Assembly: GCA_002343485.1 (NCBI GenBank)
Contig: DDST01000017.1
Span: 1 to 22,272 of the forward strand
Reading direction: 5' to 3'
DNA: 22,272 nucleotides
Source of the DNA: Proteobacteria bacterium UBA2383
GTDB taxonomy: Bacteria > Pseudomonadota > Gammaproteobacteria > Competibacterales > Competibacteraceae
Shown here: in pieces, positions 16,245 through 22,272 of the stretch
Layout: the number at the start of each line of letters is the position of its first letter
How positions within the stretch are numbered: the first letter of the stretch is position 1
Notes under the pieces: generated by a model
The model's input: only the letters and a program-made list of their open reading frames with translations
Database searches by the model: none
What the model was told of the DNA's origin: nothing
Program-made: the position numbers and the translations under genes

Positions 16245-17360
16245 CTAAATTTTCGCGGCCTTAGGCAGCCGCAACTGGCTTAGCAAGGGTTTCAGAGGAC
16301 GCGCTAGTATAATTGGTCGTGTGATAACCGCGTGACCAGCGTTGAGGATGCTTTTCGCGAATTTCCTTTGGTGCCAATATATTCTTGCCCTCAATACATG
16401 GGAGTCAGAGACTGCCGCGCTCTCAGCGTGTTTCCACTCAGAAGAGTGCAACATTTCATTCATTAGTTTACAAGCTGCCGAGTATTCACAGGCCTCGTAC
16501 ATACTGAGGATAGACGTAAGGTATGATCTCACCACAGCAGCTTGCTGCATGGCCTCGCTCATACCAAGTTCCATCAAAACAGATGGCGTAATTTCTTTGA
16601 CTGAGACCAAAGCATCCGGCTTCCCATTTTTTCTCGACACCGCAGAAAGTCGGGCAGCAAGATTGCTGAGTGCCTGTTGTTTAAATCTATGTATCGATAT
16701 TTGGTGAGGATGGCGCCTGTATTTCAGTACCACCATCTCAAGGTTGGCTAATTGGGATCGATCCGCAATTCTCAACCATAAGTCATAGTCCTCAGCGTCA
16801 ACTACAAACTTTCTGTATCCTCCCACTGATACAAAAACCTCTTTCCGCATGAGAATGGCAGGATGAACCAACGGACAATCACCGCGAACGAGCGCTTGTT
16901 GGATCTCACGGTTGTTGATTGGATAGCGGTGAGTTACCAACGACTTACCAGTTGTATTAACTACCTCGATAGCACCGCCAACGACGCCGATCTCTGGATG
17001 CTTTTCCATGAAATCTACTTGCCACATTAGGCGGTTCCTGATAGCAATATCGTCGACATCCATCCGTGCGATGTACTTGCCCCGTGCGAACCCACAACCA
17101 CGATTTAAAGATTCGACCAATCCTTTATTCTTTTGATGATAAACTCGTACTCGTAGATCTTTTCTCTGGTAAAAATCAAGCATTGAGGCTGAGGTGTCAT
17201 TCGAGCCATCATCAATAATAATAAACTCGAAGTCGCGAAAGGTTTGGTTCAGAATACTCTCGACAGCTTCGCGCAAGAAGCGCTCGCCGTTATAAACACT
17301 CATCACAACGGAAATAGAAGGGCACTTATCGTTCAATTTGCGATCTTGTCTTTGCTGCAA
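16245..17360 (-). CDS. GT2-family glycosyltransferase, TTG start
   Basis: GT-A fold transferase of 371 residues. The core runs from PSISVVMSVYNGERFLREAVESILNQT (14-40) through FIIIDDGSNDTS (46-57), KNKGLVESLNRGC, and the metal motif DVDD at 101-104, with VVDAEDYDLWLRI as the acidic catalytic stretch. About 110 C-terminal residues beyond the catalytic domain are helical and of unknown role. The start codon is TTG: a GGGAAG site lies eight bases upstream, and the next ATG (residue 20) would cut into the first beta strand. The gene is more AT-rich than the GT4-like gene just upstream. Donor unknown. Confidence 0.9.
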   Translation of the reverse strand: MQQRQDRKLNDKCPSISVVMSVYNGERFLREAVESILNQTFRDFEFIIIDDGSNDTSASMLDFYQRKDLRVRVYHQKNKGLVESLNRGCGFARGKYIARMDVDDIAIRNRLMWQVDFMEKHPEIGVVGGAIEVVNTTGKSLVTHRYPINNREIQQALVRGDCPLVHPAILMRKEVFVSVGGYRKFVVDAEDYDLWLRIADRSQLANLEMVVLKYRRHPHQISIHRFKQQALSNLAARLSAVSRKNGKPDALVSVKEITPSVLMELGMSEAMQQAAVVRSYLTSILSMYEACEYSAACKLMNEMLHSSEWKHAESAAVSDSHVLRARIYWHQRKFAKSILNAGHAVITRPIILARPLKPLLSQLRLPKAAKI

Positions 17361-17368
17361 GTGGTGTG

Positions 17369-17374
17369 CTTCCC
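17369..17374 (-). promoter_or_regulatory. Ribosome binding site supporting a TTG start
   Basis: GGGAAG on the minus strand, eight bases before the TTG at 17360. It supports the non-ATG start of the GT2 gene. Confidence 0.5.
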
Positions 17375-17392
17375 AGGATGAAAATTCAGAGA

Positions 17393-18715
17393 CTATTTCG
17401 GATATTTAAGTCCGCTTTCTTTAGCCTCTCTCAAGATCGTCTTACTTTGGTTGCCAAAGAGAGAAACAAATTTGCGACGTGCCTGCCTTATAGCTGGAAA
17501 AACTGGCGGACCTCCGAGGCTGTGGTACATGTTCCGAAGACTCCAGTAAGGCAAGGCCTCGCCTTCAATTAAGCTAACAGCAGCCGATCTGAACCCATCG
17601 GCCACACCAACATGGAACGGTGGCACTTGATTCACAGCAGCACGACAAATGTCTGAAAGTTGGCTAGCGACTGCACCCAGCGAAAAATGCTGCACGACGA
17701 ACTGGCGCGAGAACTCCCCCAGTGCCTGGAGCTTGTCGGGATGCTCTGCAAGGCTGCCGATGTTCTCGACGAGGCGCGCGTTATGAGGATCGCCGTCGCC
17801 CCGTCCGTAAATGCCCTTGTAGTAAAAGGATTCTGCGGTTTCAATGGTCAATGGCGAGGAAAAACCCTGCTCTCCTACTATAATAACTGGTTTGCTGAAC
17901 GCCATTCCACGCAGGGCTGAACCACCCATGCCGATGACGATGTCGGCTGCGGCATACGCCGGACGTGGGTCGAGGAGCGCACCGGTCAACACTACAGCAG
18001 GGCGTCCTAACTCGGCGTTGACTTCGTCCGCCAGTTGTTCGAGACTGGTACGAATGTCGCCGTCCCCCACGATCACGAATCGCAGCGGTAGGTCGCGTCC
18101 CAACCGGCGGACGACATCGACGGTCCGAAACAGACTCTCTGACTTCAGTTGCGGATGAAGCCGGGAGACAGTCACCAGCGTGACATCGCCGTCCTTGATG
18201 CCGTACTGCTTGCGGAAGGGTGCCGGGTCAACAGTGTCTGGTGCATTCAGGTGGACGTCGACCGGCGGTAGGAGGAGTTCCACTGGCCAGCGCCCCGCCG
18301 CTTTCGCCTGATCCCGAAGTTCCGGCGTGCCGTAGGTCGTCGGCAGCCGCTTGGGTAGAAGACGCGTCAGATTCATCATCATGTGCGAAACTAGGACAGG
18401 AAGTCGCATTGAGAAGTGCACCCCGTAAAAGGCGTCGAGGCATTGTCCCCATTCCCATACGTGCAAGAGGTCGGGATGTTCATTCCGTACCGCTTCACGC
18501 AAAGCACGTATTCTTGCTGGCCACGGATAACTGTGCGCTTCGGGCGCGGGCAGAAAGCGCAGTCTTTTTTCCTCGACTAGCTTGACCATCGGGCCTGGCG
18601 TGGCGAAATACACCACATCGTAACCGTGAAGGTCGCGAAGTGCCGCAGTGAGTTCGATGGCGTTCACCTGACTCCCACCTACCACTAGTTGATCGCCGAA
18701 AACGAGGATTTTCAA
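17393..18715 (-). CDS. GT4-like glycosyltransferase with an atypical catalytic motif
   Basis: GT-B fold glycosyltransferase of 440 residues. The N-terminus MKILVFGDQLVVGGSQVNAIELTAAL is the acceptor-side glycine loop, and the C-terminal half has VTLVTVSRLHPQLKSESLFRTVDVV and FVIVGDGDIRTSLEQLADE, standard for the family. Where most GT4 enzymes carry E-x7-E, this one reads IGMGGSALRGMAFSKPVIIVGEQG, with Gly and Arg near the expected Glu positions. A second acidic site or altered chemistry is possible. The gene is clearly more GC-rich than its neighbours on both sides, which suggests separate acquisition. It follows the flippase by a 189-bp gap. Confidence 0.85.
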   Translation of the reverse strand: MKILVFGDQLVVGGSQVNAIELTAALRDLHGYDVVYFATPGPMVKLVEEKRLRFLPAPEAHSYPWPARIRALREAVRNEHPDLLHVWEWGQCLDAFYGVHFSMRLPVLVSHMMMNLTRLLPKRLPTTYGTPELRDQAKAAGRWPVELLLPPVDVHLNAPDTVDPAPFRKQYGIKDGDVTLVTVSRLHPQLKSESLFRTVDVVRRLGRDLPLRFVIVGDGDIRTSLEQLADEVNAELGRPAVVLTGALLDPRPAYAAADIVIGMGGSALRGMAFSKPVIIVGEQGFSSPLTIETAESFYYKGIYGRGDGDPHNARLVENIGSLAEHPDKLQALGEFSRQFVVQHFSLGAVASQLSDICRAAVNQVPPFHVGVADGFRSAAVSLIEGEALPYWSLRNMYHSLGGPPVFPAIRQARRKFVSLFGNQSKTILREAKESGLKYPK

Positions 18716-18904
18716 ATTATTACCTCAACGAGGGCTTTTTAAATGATAAACCTTTAGTGTTAGTTTTTAGTAACTACGGAAATTGGGTGCTCAATGAAAT
18801 GAACTGGTACCAAAGTTTTACAATTTGATCAATTGTTCACAGGCTTCCAACCTGCATAATCTCTCTGTTGATTAGCGTCGGTGAATCCGCACATATTATT
18901 AGGT

Positions 18905-20500
18905 TTAGATTCCGTCTTTAGAACACCCTCGTACGAAGCGAAATTGGACGAGCAGCCGCCGCGCAGGAAGCGGAATCTGTTCCGGAGCGACCAGATTAAG
19001 GAGAACTCGAATCGAATAAACGCCACTCAGAATTACCATCAACGTCCCGACGCCGTAAGCCCAAAAGAGTGGTAGTACATAAAACCCACAGAATACGATC
19101 ATGCTCGAGGACACGAAAAGCAAACCCGTTTTCCTATTTATAGCTGACCAGCGAAACCCACTGAGCCGCCTCACAATCGGGTAGATCATCAATCCATGAA
19201 AAACATACGAACCAAAGAAAGCTATACCGGCACCGTTTAGACCAAAAGCCTTCACACAAAGCCATGTAAGACCAACGTTGACGACAGTCCAAGCCGCCTC
19301 GGCGGCTAAAAAAATGGCTTGCCGATTCTTCGCCACGATGATGAAACCGATCGGCCAAGTAATCACACGCAGCGCGATCCCCAGGCAAATCCAGCGCAGA
19401 ACCTCAACCGTTTCATAAAATTTGGCGCTGTAAAAAAACAAAATAATCAGCGGCGCAAACGTGAGAGTCGCGATCACCCCCGGTCCCGCCAGCAACAGAC
19501 TCACTTGCGTCTGTTCGTTAACCAGGCGGTTACACTGCTCATTGTCTTGGGCAACGCCCACCAAACGGGGGTAGAAATCCGCCCCCATGGCCTGCAGGAT
19601 GATCCCCACATAAAGCCCCCCCAGGGTCCAGGCCGCCGAATAGAACCCGGCCGCGTCAAGTCCGTCCAAGCGCAGAACGATGGCGCGGACCGCGTAGGCC
19701 ACCCCCATCATTAGGATGCCGCTTGCCATGAACGCGAACCCCAGCTTCAGCAGCGAAGCCGCTTCCTGACTCATTTCGGCGCGGGTCATGACCGGATACT
19801 CGATCTTGACCTTCCGGCTATACCCCCATGAAATCACCAGCCCCATCGCGGCGGCGGCGACCAGCGACGGAGCTACCCCCTGCTCGCCCAGAAAATACAC
19901 CAGGACGATGCTGAGAATCGCTCCCAAGAGCGCCCCCCAGACCCCCATCTTGGCCAGATCGGCGATGCGCCGCATACCCTGAATCAGTGCACCCTGACCT
20001 GCCGATACCGAACGAAAAAACACCGCGAAACCCAGCAGCGCAACCGCGCCAGCGTGTCGATCACTGCCAAAGGTCAAGGTGGACAGCGGAGCGGAGAACA
20101 CCACCACCAGCACCGCGCCCAATATTCCGAGCAGAACGGCCGTTCGACGCAGCACGATGACAGTGCGGGCAATGCGGATCTCATCTCCCGTGCTGACCGA
20201 CTCCGCGATCTGGCGCACCCCACTGCTACCGATGCCCATGCTGGCGACGGCCAAAGCCAGATCGATGATCGAGCTATACAAGCCCATCAGGCCAAACCCA
20301 GTTGGTCCCAGCATCACCGCCATCGCCTTAGTCCGCGCGATGCCAACCAGAATAGTCAGCACTGACGAACCACCGATTAACGCCGACGATTTCAGAATCT
20401 GGCCGTAACTAGGCTGCTCGCTCTGAGTCGATTCCTCAGTCTGGGGATCACCGCGCAATTTAGAAGGCACAAAAGGGATATGTCGGGCAATTGATGCCAT
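18905..20500 (-). CDS. Wzx-type oligosaccharide flippase
   Basis: Polytopic MOP/PST-superfamily transporter of 531 residues with about a dozen or more hydrophobic segments. After a 30-residue cytoplasmic leader the first helices read SALIGGSSVLTILVGIARTKAMAVMLGPTGFGLMGLYSSI, a hallmark of Wzx proteins. It should translocate the undecaprenyl-diphosphate repeat unit across the inner membrane for polymerisation. The ATG at 20500 has no good ribosome binding site; a later start inside the leader would not affect the membrane core. It lies 57 bp behind the initiating sugar transferase. The 189 bp downstream (18716-18904) hold no gene I can support. Confidence 0.92.
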   Translation of the reverse strand: MASIARHIPFVPSKLRGDPQTEESTQSEQPSYGQILKSSALIGGSSVLTILVGIARTKAMAVMLGPTGFGLMGLYSSIIDLALAVASMGIGSSGVRQIAESVSTGDEIRIARTVIVLRRTAVLLGILGAVLVVVFSAPLSTLTFGSDRHAGAVALLGFAVFFRSVSAGQGALIQGMRRIADLAKMGVWGALLGAILSIVLVYFLGEQGVAPSLVAAAAMGLVISWGYSRKVKIEYPVMTRAEMSQEAASLLKLGFAFMASGILMMGVAYAVRAIVLRLDGLDAAGFYSAAWTLGGLYVGIILQAMGADFYPRLVGVAQDNEQCNRLVNEQTQVSLLLAGPGVIATLTFAPLIILFFYSAKFYETVEVLRWICLGIALRVITWPIGFIIVAKNRQAIFLAAEAAWTVVNVGLTWLCVKAFGLNGAGIAFFGSYVFHGLMIYPIVRRLSGFRWSAINRKTGLLFVSSSMIVFCGFYVLPLFWAYGVGTLMVILSGVYSIRVLLNLVAPEQIPLPARRLLVQFRFVRGCSKDGI

Positions 20501-20557
20501 GGTATGAATAGTGTCTGGGTTAGCTTAAGCCTTTTCCGGGTTTGATTAGCTTGAGTA

Positions 20558-21643
20558 TCAGCCCACACCGTCGCATTGCAGGACAACCTTGAATGTTTTG
20601 AGCAATATCTTCAAATCCAACGACAGCGAGCAATTTCGCATATAACGAATGTCCAACCGGACCATCTCGTCAAAAGTCGTCCTGCTCCGACCTTCAACTT
20701 GCCAAAGCCCAGTAATACCGGGTTTTGCATCCAGGATTCGCCTGAGATGCCAAGACTGATAATGATCCGCTTCGTAGCGTAGAGGAGGACGGGGACCGAC
20801 TAAGCTCATCTCCCCCTTGAGCACGTTAAACAATTGCGGCAATTCGTCGATGCTGGTCTTACGAATGATTCGCCCTACCCAAGTCACTCTCGGATCTGTT
20901 TTCATTTTATACAAGGGTTTTTCCGAATCACCTTGATTGATTTTAGCAAGATCACCCTGAATGAGTTGAGTGACGTATTCGCGATGAATTTGATTATCAT
21001 TATTATTTTTCATTGACCGAAACTTATAGAAAGAAAAAGTACGGCCTTTTTGTCCCAAACGATCCTGCTTGAAAATAATAGGTCCAGGCGAGGTGATCTT
21101 AACTGCTAAGGCGGTCAACAAAATAATGGGTGAAAATAATAGAAGAGCGATGGTGGCACCTACAATATCCAAAGTCCTTTTTAATGGATAGCCAACTGGA
21201 TCGGATTCCAAGAGCTGATCGGACGATAAATCTAAAGCATTTTTTGAAGGTTGATTCCCTACTAAGATTTGCTGAAAAATCTGATCGGGATAGGTTCCCG
21301 TGGCCACAGTGAAAGGTAGTTTTGTGTGGCCATTCACAACTTTTTTTATTAATGTTTTCATTCCTTCATTATCGGTATCGGGTAACAGCAACGCTATAAG
21401 ATCTTCACCAAGGTAAGCGAGAGCATCGGTCTCGCGAATACCGTTCTCGAGAGGATAAAAAAATTTGCTAAAACTCTCCATAAGATTTGTTGAATCATTT
21501 TCTTCTTCGCGATGCCGGCGAAACATTGCGATCGACAACGGTGTATTCCAGCGATCAGATCGATATTTTTCGCGATGCAGTAAATCCAAGAAATATGATT
21601 TTGGAAGAAATCGACTACGTAAAGGCATCGTATTGGTTGACAT
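20558..21643 (-). CDS. Polyprenyl-phosphate sugar-1-phosphate transferase with N-terminal GGDEF-like domain
   Basis: Initiating enzyme of repeat-unit synthesis, transferring a sugar-1-phosphate to undecaprenyl phosphate. The C-terminal half has the bacterial sugar transferase fold: one hydrophobic anchor (about 161-185), KFRSM (209-213), DELPQ (268-272), VGPRPP (284-289) and a PGITGLWQVEGRSR stretch. In place of the multi-TM N-terminus of WbaP/WcaJ, residues 15-125 resemble a degenerate GGDEF domain: RETDALAYLGEDLIALLLPDTDNEG aligns with the RxxDxxxRxGGDEFxxLLPDT region, but the signature reads GEDLI. Cyclase activity is therefore not expected; a regulatory or nucleotide-binding role is inference. 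Residue numbers count from the upstream ATG at 21649. AGGG lies six bases before the ATG at 21643 and directly abuts the one at 21649, so 21643 (361 residues) is preferred. Confidence 0.88.
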   Translation of the reverse strand: MSTNTMPLRSRFLPKSYFLDLLHREKYRSDRWNTPLSIAMFRRHREEENDSTNLMESFSKFFYPLENGIRETDALAYLGEDLIALLLPDTDNEGMKTLIKKVVNGHTKLPFTVATGTYPDQIFQQILVGNQPSKNALDLSSDQLLESDPVGYPLKRTLDIVGATIALLLFSPIILLTALAVKITSPGPIIFKQDRLGQKGRTFSFYKFRSMKNNNDNQIHREYVTQLIQGDLAKINQGDSEKPLYKMKTDPRVTWVGRIIRKTSIDELPQLFNVLKGEMSLVGPRPPLRYEADHYQSWHLRRILDAKPGITGLWQVEGRSRTTFDEMVRLDIRYMRNCSLSLDLKILLKTFKVVLQCDGVG

Positions 21644-21649
21644 GTTCAT

Positions 21650-21653
21650 CCCT
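21650..21653 (-). promoter_or_regulatory. Ribosome binding site choosing the sugar transferase start
   Basis: AGGG on the minus strand, six bases before the ATG at 21643 and directly adjoining the ATG at 21649. Spacing favours 21643. Confidence 0.5.
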
Positions 21654-21784
21654 ATAAAACTCTAGTTGTGGGTTAACACTTTATTGTTGGATCGAGGTTA
21701 GCTGATCGCAGTACGCATCTTTAAGAACTGAGGCGAAACCCACACCATTCAATAATTCATTCGATAAAGATCGGGATAAATCAA

Positions 21785-21800
21785 AACGCAACCATGCGTT
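21785..21800 (-). terminator. Possible intrinsic terminator after the aminotransferase gene
   Basis: On the minus strand a 6-bp stem (aacgca with tgcgtt, 4-base loop) is followed by a T-rich run (TTGATTT). It lies about 130 bp past the aminotransferase stop and about 140 bp before the sugar transferase start. The stem is short, so the call is weak. The rest of 21650-21932 holds no promoter I can support with confidence. Confidence 0.25.
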
Positions 21801-21932
21801 GAACAATCCAGTTGAGACAGCCATTCATTGATGAGAGTTAGACCAATCCAATCAATATGGGCATTGTCTCGAAAGCAATGCAGGTTGTAGTTATGTTTCA
21901 GCGAAGTATCTAAAGAGGAGAGCAAGAAACTT

Positions 21933-22272
21933 TTACAACATTGCGTTGAGTAGGGCTGAAACTACATAATCCTGCTGCCCGTTTTCCATTTGCGGAAAGA
22001 GCGGTAACAAAATCGTTCGATCCTGCGCGTGTTCGCTTTGACGCAAGTGCTGACAGCGGCCAGCACCACACTGGCAATTATTGCCTTCCGCACCGCACGA
22101 CCATGTGGTTCTAACCGTATAAGCTGCTTCCCGATGGGAACACATAATCCCTCGACGGGTAGCTACCCCGGCGTCCAGCATCGACTGCATGACCTGGCGC
22201 TGGTCGCATCCCTCCGGCAACCGCACGCAGAAACTCTGCCAATTGCTTCGCGCCCAATCCGGTTCCACCGGT
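21933..22272 (-). CDS. DegT/DnrJ/EryC1/StrS aminotransferase, C-terminal part (cut by window edge)
   Basis: Only the last 113 or so codons are present; the reading frame stays open to the window edge, so the start and the PLP lysine lie beyond 22272. The visible part has the C-terminal landmarks of sugar aminotransferases: SNWQSFCVRLP, a VMQSMLDAGVATRRGIMCSHRE segment, and SEHAQDRTILLPLFPQM. Between them is a Cys-containing insertion (WSCGAEGNNCQCGAGRCQHL), which I believe recurs in a PglE-like subgroup. It would supply an amino sugar for the repeat unit, and is distinct from the WbpE-like enzyme elsewhere in the locus. The edge-proximal GTG at 22268 is not a real start. Confidence 0.85.
   Translation of the reverse strand, partial: PVEPDWARSNWQSFCVRLPEGCDQRQVMQSMLDAGVATRRGIMCSHREAAYTVRTTWSCGAEGNNCQCGAGRCQHLRQSEHAQDRTILLPLFPQMENGQQDYVVSALLNAML

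Noticed and set aside
18820..18836. Symmetric acaatt / aattgt sequence in the gap after the flippase
   Set aside because: AT-rich 6-bp arms with no T-tract in either direction; could be chance or an operator, but nothing supports either.

Overview
The window is almost entirely a surface or exopolysaccharide biosynthesis locus of the Wzx/Wzy type. Every intact gene lies on the minus strand, so transcription runs from the right edge (22272) to the left edge. Gene families, about 50% GC by eye and tight packing suggest a Gram-negative proteobacterium, perhaps a gamma- or betaproteobacterium. I cannot name a genus.

In transcription order: (a) 22272-20558 holds the end of a DegT/DnrJ aminotransferase cut by the window edge, a 283-bp gap, and a polyprenyl-phosphate sugar-1-phosphate transferase whose N-terminal half looks like a degenerate GGDEF domain. 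This enzyme would start the lipid-linked repeat unit. (b) 20500-14272 holds a Wzx flippase, a GT4-like transferase, a GT2, a NodB-like deacetylase and another GT4. (c) 14230-11487 is a contiguous WbpE/WbpB/WbpD (WlbC/WlbA/WlbB) set for a UDP-2,3-diacetamido-2,3-dideoxy-hexuronic acid. (d) 11434-5066 holds a predicted alpha/alpha-toroid protein, a GT2, a Wzy/O-antigen-ligase-type polymerase, and a methyltransferase / FemAB-like protein / GT2 trio joined by ATGA start-stop overlaps. (e) 4896-1783 holds a GT4 and an asparagine-synthetase-like protein without the glutaminase cysteine. (f) 1782-1 holds a 118-bp inverted-repeat element between copies of a 14-bp direct repeat, a broken ISAzo13-like transposase, and a YdjC/ChbG-type deacetylase.

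A coherent reading is that the initiating transferase loads the first sugar on undecaprenyl phosphate, six glycosyltransferases extend the unit (including a diacetamido uronic acid), Wzx flips it and the Wzy-like protein polymerises it. The methyltransferase, FemAB-like protein, synthetase-like protein and two deacetylases would decorate it. The decoration set is the least standard part: a FemAB-type aminoacyl transferase beside a Cys-less asparagine-synthetase homologue suggests an amino-acid- or amide-modified polysaccharide. No UDP-GlcNAc 6-dehydrogenase (WbpA), Wzz/Wzc, Wza or transport genes are in the window; they must lie elsewhere.
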